A DNA stretch of 64,000 nucleotides from Kribbella jiaozuonensis (GCF_005233875.1 NZ_SZPZ01000004.1:806001-870000), one strand, 5' to 3'. Counted from the stretch's first letter, positions 48,608 through 57,935 are shown. Notes: a model not told the origin generated them from the sequence alone. Made by a program: numbers and translations.

Positions 48608-50188
48608 TCAGTTGGCGGTCGGGTCCGCACCCCACGGACGAGACCAGTCGTAGTGGAGGACCTCGTCACCCGCCCGCCAGGCGTTGGGCGTGGTGTTCAC
48701 CAGCCAGTCGGTCGGCTCGATCGCCGTGTTCTCAGCCGCCGCACCACCACTGAGCGCCAAATGTATACCGTTCCGCAACGCCCGGTCCGACCGATCCGTC
48801 CGGGCAGCTGGATCGATCGACAGGAACAGCGCCGTACCGGATCGGGCGACCAGGTCGAGGAAGCGCTCGTTGAGCTCCCACGGCGTCTGCGGCGTGCACG
48901 GAACGCAGTCCGCGTCGACCGCGAAGAACCGGTTGTGCTGCGGGAGCCGGAACGCGAGCGTGTTGACCCCCATCTTCCGGGTCCGCTCCCAATCGCGGCC
49001 CGAGGTGTCGTCACCGGTCCGCTGTACGTCGACCAGCCCGGCGGCGAGATGGCCGACGGTGTTGCAGCCGATCACAACGACGTCCTCCGCCGCGGACCGG
49101 ATCTCCCGGTAGAACGCGAGGATGATCTCAGCCGTCGTCCGCGACGTGTCGTGCAGTTGCCAGCCGCCGCGCGTCAGCCGCGATCCCATCGCAGGCCCGA
49201 AGGCGCCGAAGACGTCGTACGTGCTGAAGTCGTGCTTCACGAGCTCGAAGCCCCAGGACCGGAACCGCTGGAGGTCCGCTCGCACTCCGTCCAGGACCTC
49301 GGGGTACGACGGATCGAGCGCGCGCCCCGGTTTGTCATGAGGCCCGGTCGACGCCCATCGACCCGGCTCGCGCACGAGCAGCGGACGGAACCAGAGACCC
49401 GGCCGGGCGCCGATCGCCTTGATCGCGGCCGCCGTACCGGCCATGTCGTCGAAGACGCCCGGTGTCCCGCTGTCCCAGGGGCCGCCGGAGCAGACGCCGC
49501 CCGGGTACCAGCCGTCGTCGACGACGCTGAACGGTTTGACCGGGTGACCGTCGGCGAGCTCGACGATCGTGGTCGCGTCCTGCAGGACGGCCTTCTCGTC
49601 GAAGTTCTCGCCGTACGCGTAGTACCAGTTGTTGGCCCCGACCACCGGCGCGGGCTCAGGTCGCGCCGGTAGTCGGGTGCTCATGGTGGCGACCGCTGCG
49701 TTCAGGGTCTGCCAGGGTGTGCCGCCGTCATTGAATAGTCGCACGGTCGCCGCAGTCAGCGTCCGGCCCCTCAAGTGTGTGGGACCGCCGCCGTTGCGCA
49801 GGTCAAGCCAGAGCGTGAAGCCGTCGTCGTCGACCGTCCAGGCGCAGAACGCACTCGGCTGGACATCAACGCCGGCACCGGCCGTGCTGCCGGTCTGCGG
49901 ATCGTGGACGAGGAAGTACCACGGCAGCAGGCGCTCAGGTTGCACGTGACGCCACTGGAGGTCGCCGTACGAACGCTCCCAGGCGTCACCGAGGATCAGC
50001 GCGTCGGCGGGGAGCCGCTCGGACCAGCGGAGCGCGACGCGGGAGATCGTCGTCGCGGTGACGTCGACGGTCCCGTCGTTCCAGCTGACCTCAGCACCCG
50101 CGGCCGACCAGGTCGAGCCGGATCTGACCGCGGTGGTCAGTCCGTCCGAGAGATCCGACTGGACGAAAACAGCACTCGGTTCTCTCAC
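48608..50188 (-). CDS. Alpha-galactosidase-like glycosidase (GH36/GH27 clan)
   Basis: A 526-residue clan-D glycosidase. The N-terminal ~180 residues are a beta-sandwich. The barrel has VVDDGWYPGG (~240), GLWFRPLLV, the nucleophile Asp in FELVKHDFSTY, and the acid/base Asp in VDVQRTGDDTSGRDW. Such enzymes remove alpha-galactose, and some act on other alpha-linked sugars, from oligosaccharides. There is no signal peptide. The GTG at 50188 has GAGGGAG four bases upstream, better than the ATG at 50221. It is first in the GH36-ROK-GH125 operon, suggesting breakdown of an alpha-linked glycan such as a galactose- or mannose-decorated one. Confidence 0.85.
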   Translation of the reverse strand: MREPSAVFVQSDLSDGLTTAVRSGSTWSAAGAEVSWNDGTVDVTATTISRVALRWSERLPADALILGDAWERSYGDLQWRHVQPERLLPWYFLVHDPQTGSTAGAGVDVQPSAFCAWTVDDDGFTLWLDLRNGGGPTHLRGRTLTAATVRLFNDGGTPWQTLNAAVATMSTRLPARPEPAPVVGANNWYYAYGENFDEKAVLQDATTIVELADGHPVKPFSVVDDGWYPGGVCSGGPWDSGTPGVFDDMAGTAAAIKAIGARPGLWFRPLLVREPGRWASTGPHDKPGRALDPSYPEVLDGVRADLQRFRSWGFELVKHDFSTYDVFGAFGPAMGSRLTRGGWQLHDTSRTTAEIILAFYREIRSAAEDVVVIGCNTVGHLAAGLVDVQRTGDDTSGRDWERTRKMGVNTLAFRLPQHNRFFAVDADCVPCTPQTPWELNERFLDLVARSGTALFLSIDPAARTDRSDRALRNGIHLALSGGAAAENTAIEPTDWLVNTTPNAWRAGDEVLHYDWSRPWGADPTAN

Positions 50189-50238
50189 CAGACTCCCTCG
50201 GGGCGGAATTACTTTCCCCACAGACTTTAGTTAGTGCG

Positions 50239-51441
50239 TCACGAACCGGTCAAGGCGGCCACCGCGGTGACGAGACGGTCGACATCCGACTGATCCGTGT
50301 ACGGCGCGAGGCCCGCACGGACGGCTCCGGCCGGACCGAGGCCGAGGATGCGAGCGGGCTCGTACGCGTAGAACGAGCCGGCCGGAGCGTTCACGCCGGC
50401 CTTCGCCAAGTGCTCGGCAACAGCTGTCGGAGCGTGGCCCTCGAGGTTGAAGAGCAGGGTCGGCGTCCGGTTGGCGGCGTGGCCGTAGAGGGTGATGCCG
50501 GGGATCGCGGCGAGGCGGGTCTCGAGGTCGTCGCGGAGGCTGTCCTCGTACTCCTCGACCAACTCGAGCGAGCTGACCAGCCGCTCCCGACGGGTCGCGC
50601 CGGTTCCGCCGAGGCCGGCCAGGAAGTCGACGGCAGCAGTCGTGCCGGCCAGCAGCTCGTACGGCAGCGTGCCGAACTCGAAGCGCTCCGGTACGACGTT
50701 CGACGACGGCATGAGCTTGTCGGGTTTGAGCGTCTCGAGCAGCTCCGGCGCGGCGGTCAGCGTGCCCAGGTGCGGCCCGAAGAACTTGTACGGCGAACAC
50801 ACGTAGAAGTCGGCGTACTCGGCGTCGACCGGGACGTGGGCGGTGAGGTGCACGCCGTCGATATAGATGAGCGCGCCCGCCTCGTGAACCTGATCGGCTA
50901 GCTTGCGCGTGTCAGGCCGGGTGCCGAGGAGGTTGGACGCGCCGGTGACCGCGACCAGCCGGGTGCGATCGGTGAGGAGCGGGGCGACGTCGTCGAGCTC
51001 GGACGTCTCGGGGTCGAAGCCGAGCCACTTGATCGCGGCGCCGGCGGCCTCGGCAGCCTGCACCCAGGGACGGACGTTCGCATCGTGATCGAGCTGGGTG
51101 ACGATCACCTCGTCGCCCTCGGACCAGTCCTTGGCGAGCGTGCGCGAGAAGTCGTACGTCAGCTGGGTCATGCTGCGGCCGAAGACGATCCCCTGCGCGG
51201 TCGTGCCGAGCAGATCGGCCATCGCTTCCCGCGCCCCGGCGACGATCTCGTCGGCACGACGCTCGGCGGCCGTGAGCTGGCCGCGGTTCGCGAGCGCCGA
51301 GGTCATCGTTCTCGAGACCGCATCGGCGACGACCTGCGGCGTCTGCGAGCCGCCCGGGCCATCGAAATGGGCCGCTCCCTCGTCGAGTGCGGGGAACTGC
51401 TTCCGGACCGCCACCACATCGAAGGCACACATGAGCGTCAT
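50239..51441 (-). CDS. Cysteine desulfurase-like PLP enzyme
   Basis: A 400-residue aminotransferase class V fold. The PLP lysine is in SPYKFFGPH (~220), with the cofactor-binding GPGGSQTP, SNLLGTRPD and YIDGVHLTAH segments. This matches the cysteine-desulfurase-like group annotated as TIGR01976, whose reaction is not established; the active-site cysteine loop of NifS/SufS is not clear. ATG 51441 or 51432 may be used; CAGGAGTGAG lies before both. It is 50 bp upstream of the GH36 gene, so it may share that transcript, and is divergent from the EamA gene over an inverted repeat. Confidence 0.85.
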   Translation of the reverse strand: MTLMCAFDVVAVRKQFPALDEGAAHFDGPGGSQTPQVVADAVSRTMTSALANRGQLTAAERRADEIVAGAREAMADLLGTTAQGIVFGRSMTQLTYDFSRTLAKDWSEGDEVIVTQLDHDANVRPWVQAAEAAGAAIKWLGFDPETSELDDVAPLLTDRTRLVAVTGASNLLGTRPDTRKLADQVHEAGALIYIDGVHLTAHVPVDAEYADFYVCSPYKFFGPHLGTLTAAPELLETLKPDKLMPSSNVVPERFEFGTLPYELLAGTTAAVDFLAGLGGTGATRRERLVSSLELVEEYEDSLRDDLETRLAAIPGITLYGHAANRTPTLLFNLEGHAPTAVAEHLAKAGVNAPAGSFYAYEPARILGLGPAGAVRAGLAPYTDQSDVDRLVTAVAALTGS

Positions 51442-51446
51442 CCTCG

Positions 51447-51537
51447 CTCACTCCTGACATCCGCCGCTACCACGTGCCCGAATGCAGATAAAAATCTCCG
51501 GAATGTCGGTGACGTAGTGCAGGATGTCAGGAGTGAG
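51447..51537. repeat. 16-bp perfect inverted repeat carrying both start regions
   Basis: CTCACTCCTGACATCC (51447-51462) and its complement GGATGTCAGGAGTGAG (51522-51537) are separated by 59 nt. For the leftward gene the arm supplies the ribosome site CAGGAG; for the rightward gene it covers the ATG at 51524. Symmetric arms at divergent genes may be a shared regulator site, or fold in RNA to hide the ribosome sites. Which one cannot be told from sequence. Confidence 0.8.
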
Positions 51538-52489
51538 TACCGTAACGACTCCTGACAAGGCTCCGGTGCGGGCCTGGCTCCCCGTGATGCTGGCCCTGGC
51601 CGCGATCTGGGGCTGCAGCTTCCTGTTCATCTCGATCGGAGTGCGGGAGCTACCGCCGCTCTACCTGGCGCTCGGGCGGGTGATCGCCGGGTCCGTCGTA
51701 CTGCTCGCGATCCTCGTCGTGAAGCGGGAGTCACTGCCGCGCGATCCGCGGCTGTGGGCACACTCGTTCGTCGCCGGTGCGATCGGATCGGCGATCCCGT
51801 GGACGCTGTTCGGGTACGGCGAGGAGCGCATCCCGTCGCTGCTGGCCGGCATCTGGAACGGGATCACCCCGCTGGTCGTGCTGCCGATCGCCGTCCTGAT
51901 CTTCCGGACCGAGGTGTTCTCGATGCAGCGCGGTCTCGGGCTGCTGATCGGGTTCACCGGGATGCTCGTCGTGCTCGGCGCCTGGCGCGTCGACAGCGGA
52001 GCCGATCTGGTCGGGCAGGGGCTGTGCATGCTCGCGGCGGTGTTCTACGGGCTCGCGATCCCCTACCAGAAGAAGTTCCTGGCCGGGACCACGTTGTCCG
52101 GTACCTCGCTGTCGGCGGCCTTGTTGCTGTGCGCAACCGTTCAGCTGGCGATCGTCGCGCCGCTGGTCACCCGGCAGGCGCCGCCCGCGCCATGGTCGTT
52201 GTCGGCCGAGGTCGTGCTGAGCGTTCTGGCGCTCGGTGCCCTCGGTAGTGGGCTGGCGTTCGTGCTCAACATGCGCAACATCCGGCTGATCGGCGCGAGC
52301 CGCTCGTCGATGGTCACGTACCTGATGCCGGTCTTCTCGATCCTGGTCGGCGTGATCGTGCTGCACGAGCACATCACCTGGTACCAGCCGGTCGGCGGCC
52401 TCATCGTCCTGCTCGGCGTGGCCGTATCCCAGGGCGTGCTGACCGTTCGCCGCAAGCAACCCATCCCCGCAGAAGCGCCCGCGGTGTAG
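51524..52489 (+). CDS. EamA (DMT) family exporter
   Basis: A 321-residue membrane protein with ten predicted helices in two EamA repeats: LPVMLALAAIWGCSFLFI, SLLAGIWNGITPLVVLPIA in the first, and GQGLCMLAAVFYGLAIPYQKKFL, SRSSMVTYLMPVFSILVG in the second (quoted in part). Such exporters handle amino acids or other small metabolites. Start ATG 51524 follows GCAGG; a GTG at 51533 has its AGGA only one base away. It is divergent from the PLP enzyme. Its stop is directly next to the stop of the convergent exporter. Confidence 0.9.
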   Translation: MSGVSTVTTPDKAPVRAWLPVMLALAAIWGCSFLFISIGVRELPPLYLALGRVIAGSVVLLAILVVKRESLPRDPRLWAHSFVAGAIGSAIPWTLFGYGEERIPSLLAGIWNGITPLVVLPIAVLIFRTEVFSMQRGLGLLIGFTGMLVVLGAWRVDSGADLVGQGLCMLAAVFYGLAIPYQKKFLAGTTLSGTSLSAALLLCATVQLAIVAPLVTRQAPPAPWSLSAEVVLSVLALGALGSGLAFVLNMRNIRLIGASRSSMVTYLMPVFSILVGVIVLHEHITWYQPVGGLIVLLGVAVSQGVLTVRRKQPIPAEAPAV

Positions 52490-53485
52490 CTACCTCTGGC
52501 GTCGGAGGTTGGGGACGGCCGCGACCGCCACCGCGGCGAGCGCGAGGAGCGTGCCGACGACGACCGGGGCCGAGACCGGCTTGTCGGCGACCGGGAAGAA
52601 GACGTCGATGAACAGGCTCGCGATGAGCTGACCCGCGATCGTGCCGAGGCCGAGGACGAAGACGCCGACGACCCGGACCACGGCGGCAGCGGCGCTGATG
52701 AAGATCACGCCGCAGGCGCCACCGAAGTACAGCCAGGGTTCGCTCGGGAGGTGTCGTGGTGCGCCGCGGAGTGCGAGGTCGACGAGGAAGACGAGCAGCA
52801 GCGCGGCGAATCCGACCAGGAAGTTGACGACGCCGGCGGCGACTGCGCCGTACGCGTCGGTGGAAGCGGTCCGCGCGACCCGGCCGTTGATGGCCTGCTG
52901 TACGGCGGTGCCGACGCCGCCGAGCGCGGGCAGTACTGCGAGGAGCAGGCCGTCGGGGTGACTCAGCTGATCCGACACCGCCAGGCCGACCGCGACCAGC
53001 GCGATCATCGCGCCGACGATCCGGATGGCGGTCAGCGGCTGCGGGCCGGCCGGGCCGAAGCCGAGGCGGTCGACGACCAGGCTGCTGATCGCCTGCCCTG
53101 CCACACCAGCTACCAGGAACACCGCGACGCCGATGATGGAGACGGTGATGGACTGGGTCGCGACGAGGAACGCGCCAGCGAGTCCACCGAGACATTGCCA
53201 CCAGCGCAGACCGCCGTACCCGCGCATCGGCGTACGGATCGTGCGCCAGACGTTGCCGAGCGCGCGCCGGACGGGCGGCACGACCGCGGTCGCGACCAGC
53301 AGGATCAGCAGGCCGGTGCCGAACGAGATCAAAGCCGCCGGGATCCCGTCGCCGAGGATGCCGCCGAGCTCGCCGTTCAGCCGCGACTGCACAGCCACCA
53401 GCATGCCGATCCCGAACGCCGAGACGAGGCCGACAAGATGGTGCTGTCGGGTCGAGACGGCGGGAGGCGCGGCGGTTGTTGTCAC
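52490..53485 (-). CDS. DMT family transporter (DUF606/YdcZ-like)
   Basis: A 331-residue protein with ten predicted helices. Repeats open with HLVGLVSAFGIGMLVAVQSRLNGELG and VGTAVQQAINGRVAR, the YdcZ/DUF606 pattern of two fused five-helix units (segments quoted in part). The family belongs to the drug/metabolite superfamily; its cargo is unknown. The gene abuts the EamA gene tail-to-tail with no gap, so two unrelated subfamilies of small-solute transporters lie side by side. No other partner gene is evident. Confidence 0.88.
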   Translation of the reverse strand: MTTTAAPPAVSTRQHHLVGLVSAFGIGMLVAVQSRLNGELGGILGDGIPAALISFGTGLLILLVATAVVPPVRRALGNVWRTIRTPMRGYGGLRWWQCLGGLAGAFLVATQSITVSIIGVAVFLVAGVAGQAISSLVVDRLGFGPAGPQPLTAIRIVGAMIALVAVGLAVSDQLSHPDGLLLAVLPALGGVGTAVQQAINGRVARTASTDAYGAVAAGVVNFLVGFAALLLVFLVDLALRGAPRHLPSEPWLYFGGACGVIFISAAAAVVRVVGVFVLGLGTIAGQLIASLFIDVFFPVADKPVSAPVVVGTLLALAAVAVAAVPNLRRQR

Positions 53486-53533
53486 CTCACCATCATGACC
53501 GTCCGGCTTATAGCGCCTGACAGCAGGTCCGCA

Positions 53534-54937
53534 TTATGACCGGCGGATCAGCGCCAGGTACATCGCGTCGGTGCCGTGCAGGTGCGGCCAGAGCTGCACA
53601 TCCGGTCCGTCGCCGAGGTCCGGTACGCCGGGGAACAGCGGCCGTGCGTCTTCGAGGGACGCGTCGTCGCGGCGCCCCAGGACGGCGTCGACGACCGCGC
53701 GGGTCTCGTCGGGGTGGGGTGAGCAGGTCACGTACGCGACCACGCCGCCCGGCCGGACCGAGGTGATCGCGGAGTCGAGCAGGGCCTCCTGGAGCGGGCG
53801 CAGTTCGACGACGTCTGTCGGCGTACGACGCCAGCGTGCCTCGGGCCGACGCCGAAGCGCACCGAGTCCGCTGCAGGGGACGTCGGCCAGCACGCGATCG
53901 AAGGAGCCGGCCGGCCAGGTCGGCTTGGTGCCATCGCCGACCAGCACCTTGTGGTTGCCGGGGATCGCGCGGAGGTTGGCGCGGACCAGCTCGGCCCGGT
54001 GCTTCAGCGGCTCGACTGCGGTCAGCTGCCCATCCCCTACCAGCGACGCGAGCAGGGCCGACTTTCCACCCGGTCCCGCGCAGAGGTCGAGCCAGTTGGC
54101 GTCGTCTCCGTCGACCTTCGCGGATGCCAGCGCGATCGCGACAAGCTGCGACCCTTCGTCCTGCACCCCGGCCCGGCCGGTTGCGACCGCCTCGATCCGC
54201 CCGGGGTCACCCCCGCCTTCGAGCACAGCGCCGTACGGCGACCACCGCGCGGGCGTCGCACCGCCCGCCACCAACTCATCCACTGTCGCCAGCCCGGGTC
54301 GCACCACCAAGCTCACCCGCGCAGGCTCGTTGTCCGCGACAAGCAGCTGCTCCAGCACGCCACTGGCCACCGCCTGACCAGCCGCCGCGCCGCGGTCGAG
54401 GGCCCGGTTGAAGGCCTCGACGACCCAGCGCGGGTGGGCTTCGGCAAGCGCGAGGTAGCCGATCGGGTCGCTGTCGGCGGCCGGTGCCACGGTCGCGATC
54501 CACTGGTCCAGCGAGCGCTGGCTGATCTTGCGGAGTACCGCGTTGACGAGGCCGGTGCGTTTCTGGCCCAGCTCCGAGCGGGTGAGCGTAACCATCTCGT
54601 TGACCGCGGCATACGAGTCGACGCGCATGTTGAGTAGCTGGTGCGTGCCGAGGCGGAGCAGGTCGAGGAGCTCCGGGTCCAGGTCGGCGAGAGGGCGGGA
54701 GACGCTGCGGGCGAGGAAGGCGTCGTACGTGCCCTGCCAGCGCAGCGTTCCGTGGACGAGCTCGGTGCAGAACGCGGCATCGCGGCCCGACAGGCGCGCG
54801 TCGCGAAGCGCCTTGTTGAGGGCGAGGTTCGCGTACGCGCCCTCGGCCGTCACCTGCCGGATGACCTGGAACGCGACCACCCGGACCCGATCCGGCCGGA
54901 CCTGCGGCGCGCGATTACGCGGCGACCGATCACTCAC
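53534..54937 (-). CDS. rsmB: 16S rRNA m5C967 methyltransferase
   Basis: A 467-residue RsmB-type enzyme. Residues ~15-150 form the NusB-like RNA-binding domain (ANLALNKALRDARLSGRDAAF). The C-terminal Rossmann methyltransferase has the SAM site LDLCAGPGGKSALLA, the catalytic cysteines in DVPCSGLGALRRRPEARW and VTCSPHPDE (quoted in part). It methylates cytosine 967 of 16S rRNA. The GTG at 54937 overlaps the fmt stop by 4 nt. It closes the def-fmt-rsmB set, which is a widely kept bacterial arrangement. The pentose epimerase often next in actinobacteria is absent. Confidence 0.94.
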   Translation of the reverse strand: MSDRSPRNRAPQVRPDRVRVVAFQVIRQVTAEGAYANLALNKALRDARLSGRDAAFCTELVHGTLRWQGTYDAFLARSVSRPLADLDPELLDLLRLGTHQLLNMRVDSYAAVNEMVTLTRSELGQKRTGLVNAVLRKISQRSLDQWIATVAPAADSDPIGYLALAEAHPRWVVEAFNRALDRGAAAGQAVASGVLEQLLVADNEPARVSLVVRPGLATVDELVAGGATPARWSPYGAVLEGGGDPGRIEAVATGRAGVQDEGSQLVAIALASAKVDGDDANWLDLCAGPGGKSALLASLVGDGQLTAVEPLKHRAELVRANLRAIPGNHKVLVGDGTKPTWPAGSFDRVLADVPCSGLGALRRRPEARWRRTPTDVVELRPLQEALLDSAITSVRPGGVVAYVTCSPHPDETRAVVDAVLGRRDDASLEDARPLFPGVPDLGDGPDVQLWPHLHGTDAMYLALIRRS

Positions 54938-55857
54938 CCCAGAACGTCCTCATCGGTGAGACGGATGCCGCGCGCCCAGTCAGCCGCGGCCATCGGCTTC
55001 TTGCCCTGCGGCTGGACCGTCACGAGCTCGACCGCGCGACTCCCGGTGCCGACCTTCACGCTCGACTTCGTCGCCTGCAGCTCGCCCGGCTTCAGCTCTT
55101 CGTCGGTCAGCCGTACGGCGAGCACCTTCAGCCGCTCGCCCCGGAACGTCGTCCACGCCCCCGGCGCCGGGTTGCACCCACGCACCAGCCGATCGACCCG
55201 CTGGGCCGGAGCGCTCAGATCCAGCTCGGCGTCCTCGACCGTGATCTTCGGCGCGAGCGTGACGCCGTCGGCCGGCTGCTCCCGGGCCTCCAGTACGCCG
55301 GCCTCGATCCCGTCCAACGTGTCGACCAGAAGCTTCGACCCGGACACGGCCAGCCGGTGCAGCAGATCGCCCGACGTGTCCGAAGGGCCGATCGGCTCGG
55401 TCAGTACGCCGAACACCGGCCCCGCGTCGAGCGCCTTCACGATCCGGAACGTGCTCGCGCCGGTGACGTCGTCGCCCGCGATGATCGAGTGCTGCACGGG
55501 CGCGGCCCCACGCCAGGCGGGCAGCACCGAGAAGTGCAGGTTGATCCAGCCGTGCTGCGGGATGTCGAGCGCGGCCTGCGGCAGCAGCCCGCCGTACGCG
55601 ACGACCGGGCAGCAGTCCGGCGCGATCTCCCGCAGCCGCTCCAGGAACGCCGGGTCGCTCGGCTTCACCGGCTTGAGGATCTCGATCCCGCCGAGCTCCT
55701 CGGCGTACTGCGCGACCGGCGAGGCTACGAGCTTGCGCCCGCGGCCGGCCGGTGCGTCGGGGCGGGTGACGACGCCGACGAGTTCGTGGCGGCTGGCAAC
55801 GATCGCCTCGAGGGCGGTGACAGCTGGTTCCGGCGTACCGGCAAAGACGACTCTCAC
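54934..55857 (-). CDS. fmt: Methionyl-tRNA formyltransferase
   Basis: A 307-residue enzyme. Residues 1-190 form the formyl-transfer domain with VVFAGTPEPAV, GLLPQAALDIP, the catalytic Asn/His pair in WINLHFSVLPAWRGAAPVQHSI (quoted in part), and the Asp of the loop DTSGDLLH. The C-terminal domain (LVRGCNPAPGAWTTFRGERLKV) binds tRNA. It formylates initiator Met-tRNA with 10-formyl-THF. The GTG at 55857 overlaps the def stop in a GTGA, so the in-frame extension to 55923 is rejected. Deformylase upstream and rRNA methylase downstream complete the operon. Confidence 0.96.
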   Translation of the reverse strand: MRVVFAGTPEPAVTALEAIVASRHELVGVVTRPDAPAGRGRKLVASPVAQYAEELGGIEILKPVKPSDPAFLERLREIAPDCCPVVAYGGLLPQAALDIPQHGWINLHFSVLPAWRGAAPVQHSIIAGDDVTGASTFRIVKALDAGPVFGVLTEPIGPSDTSGDLLHRLAVSGSKLLVDTLDGIEAGVLEAREQPADGVTLAPKITVEDAELDLSAPAQRVDRLVRGCNPAPGAWTTFRGERLKVLAVRLTDEELKPGELQATKSSVKVGTGSRAVELVTVQPQGKKPMAAADWARGIRLTDEDVLG

Positions 55858-56402
55858 AGGCCAAAACCATTCGTCGGGTGGGGTGAGACCTTGATCTGCG
55901 GCGGGCCGGCCAGGCCGGACCACTCGGACTCGCGGATCGCCTTCATCGCAAGCTTGCGGGTCTCCCGGTCGAGGCGGTCGACGAACAGGATGCCGTCCAG
56001 GTGGTCGGTCTCGTGCTGGATGCAGCGGGCCAGCAGGTCCGAGCCCTCGATCACCACCGGGTCGCCGTACATGTTGAAGCCCTTGGCGATCACCGACTGG
56101 GCGCGGCGGCAGTCGAAGGTCAGGCCGGGGATCGACAGGCAGCCCTCGGGGCCGAACTGGTCGTCGGTCGAGAGCGACAGTTCGGGGTTGATCAGGTGCC
56201 CGAGCTCGCCCTCGACGTGGTACGTGAACACCCGCAGCCCGACGCCGATCTGCGGCGCGGCCAGGCCGGATCCGGGCGCGTCCTGCATGGTGTCGGTGAG
56301 GTCCGCGACCAGGCGGCGCAGCTCGGCGTCGAAGTCGACGACCGGCTCGGCCTTGGTGATCAGCACAGGGTCGCCGAACAGGCGGATGGGTTGGACCGAC
56401 AC
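55854..56402 (-). CDS. def: Peptide deformylase
   Basis: A 182-residue metalloenzyme with all three deformylase motifs: GSGLAAPQIG (44-53), EGCLS with metal ligand Cys88, and QHETDHLDG with His130, Glu131 and His134. It removes formyl from nascent proteins. The chosen GTG at 56402 has GGAG six bases upstream; open sequence continues to 56498 without a better ribosome site. It is the first gene of the def-fmt-rsmB operon, whose promoter must lie in the 159 bp before it, shared with the divergent C39-like peptidase gene. Confidence 0.96.
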   Translation of the reverse strand: MSVQPIRLFGDPVLITKAEPVVDFDAELRRLVADLTDTMQDAPGSGLAAPQIGVGLRVFTYHVEGELGHLINPELSLSTDDQFGPEGCLSIPGLTFDCRRAQSVIAKGFNMYGDPVVIEGSDLLARCIQHETDHLDGILFVDRLDRETRKLAMKAIRESEWSGLAGPPQIKVSPHPTNGFGL

Positions 56403-56561
56403 AGATTCTCCACAGCTTTCACCGGACCGGGACCGAGCAAGTCTAGTGGGCCGGGCGGACGGAATCCGGCGGGAGGGGCCTCCCGTTTGTTGCCACAAGC
56501 ACGTACTGTGGTCTCAGGCGTACCCTCAGTCACTGCCGTCACACGCCGCTCGGGAGACCCA

Positions 56562-57935
56562 ATGCTCACTGCAGCACGGGGGGCAACTCTGATCCTCCTG
56601 GGTGCACTGCTTGCGCAGGCACCCCTCACTGCCCAGGCCTACCAACCCCGCGAGCCCGAGTACTCCGGGCCGCCGTCCACCGCGACACCCACGGTCGCGC
56701 CCACCCCGGTGCCGACCTCAGCTCCTACCTCAGTTCCCACCTCTGCTCCTACCTCAGCTCCCACCGAGGAGCCCTCCGCGACGCCGACGCCGAGTACGCC
56801 GGTCGCGGAGCCGGCTGCGCGGTCGTGGAGCGAGGTGGTGAAGCAGGTGACCGAGACGTCGCCGGGTGATCTGCAGGTGCGGTCCGCGGACAAGTCCGAG
56901 CAGGCCGAGTCCATGCTCCGGTGTTTCAAGCTCGACACCGAGAACTACTGCCTCGGCCTCGGCTTCGTCGACAAACTCCCGACCGGCGCGCAGCTGCAGT
57001 CGCTCGTCAGCCCGCCGACCCTGCGCGCGGCAGGCGACGTCGGAGTCGAGCAGGACATCCCCACCGGCGACCTCACCCCCGCCGATTTCGTCGCCCAGCG
57101 CGCCGCGATGCCGAAGAGCACCCGAGTCAGCGCCGAGCTGGACGAGATGCAGGCGGCGTGGAACGGCCGCGAGAAAGCCCGCGAACTCCGCGAACTGGTT
57201 GCCGCCGGCACCCCGCCGGTGAACCCGCAGGAGCCGAGCCGCGAAGCGGCGCCCGCCACGCCCGAGGCCGGGACGACGGCTGCGCCGACTGCGACTCCGA
57301 CTGTGACGCCGACTCGGACCGCGCCTACGGTGGCTCCGTCCAAGCCGGTCCCGTCCGCGCCGACGACGCCGGCCGCTCCGGTGAAGGTGCCGGCTTCGGC
57401 GTACATCATGAAGGGTTTCCAGACCTCGCAGGAGAAGGGGTACTGGTGTGGGCCGGCGACGTTCCAGTCGATCGACTGGGCCGACGACAACCAGAAGGAC
57501 ACCCAGGCGTCCTGGGCGAAGGATCTCGGCTCGACGACCGGCGGTACGGCGATCTCCTCGATGGTGAAGCAGACCAACGCGAAGACCGCCTGGCCGAAGT
57601 CCGCGGGCACGTACATCGTCCAGAACGTGTCGGACTGGAACGCGCAGACGTTCTTCACCGTCCACCAGAAGCACCTCGGCGTGTACAACGCCCCGGTGAT
57701 CGAGCACGTCCAGCTGCTCAAGCGGTACTTCCCGTACCTCGCCTTCAACCACAGCGGCCACTACCAGGTCGGCCGCGGCTACGACAGGGCGAACGGCACG
57801 ATCGCGATCTTCGAGGTGTTCAACGAGCGCCGGTTCAACAGCCGCGGCAACGTCACCGACGGCCCGCGGAACATCCCGGCCAGCGCGCTGTTCAACGCCA
57901 CCCTGGCCAATTCCTTCAAGAACATCGGGTTGTAA
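56562..57935 (+). CDS. Secreted C39-like peptidase with PT-rich stalk
   Basis: A 457-residue exported protein. A signal peptide (to ~26) is followed by a Pro/Thr/Ser stalk (~40-85, repeated PTSAPTS units), a helical region (~88-215), a second linker rich in Ala/Pro/Thr (~220-275), and a C-terminal peptidase_C39_2-like domain. In it Cys296 (YWCGPA), His400 (FNHSGHYQVGRGYD) and Asp408 fit a papain-like triad. It may cut a secreted peptide or cell-wall protein. The ATG at 56562 has GGGAG five bases before. The downstream lipoprotein starts right after its stop. Confidence 0.85.
   Translation: MLTAARGATLILLGALLAQAPLTAQAYQPREPEYSGPPSTATPTVAPTPVPTSAPTSVPTSAPTSAPTEEPSATPTPSTPVAEPAARSWSEVVKQVTETSPGDLQVRSADKSEQAESMLRCFKLDTENYCLGLGFVDKLPTGAQLQSLVSPPTLRAAGDVGVEQDIPTGDLTPADFVAQRAAMPKSTRVSAELDEMQAAWNGREKARELRELVAAGTPPVNPQEPSREAAPATPEAGTTAAPTATPTVTPTRTAPTVAPSKPVPSAPTTPAAPVKVPASAYIMKGFQTSQEKGYWCGPATFQSIDWADDNQKDTQASWAKDLGSTTGGTAISSMVKQTNAKTAWPKSAGTYIVQNVSDWNAQTFFTVHQKHLGVYNAPVIEHVQLLKRYFPYLAFNHSGHYQVGRGYDRANGTIAIFEVFNERRFNSRGNVTDGPRNIPASALFNATLANSFKNIGL

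Noticed and set aside
56468..56485. GGGAGG-GG-CCTCCC hairpin as a terminator between def and the peptidase gene
   Set aside because: It lies upstream of both divergent genes, its loop is only two bases, and no transcript is expected to end there.
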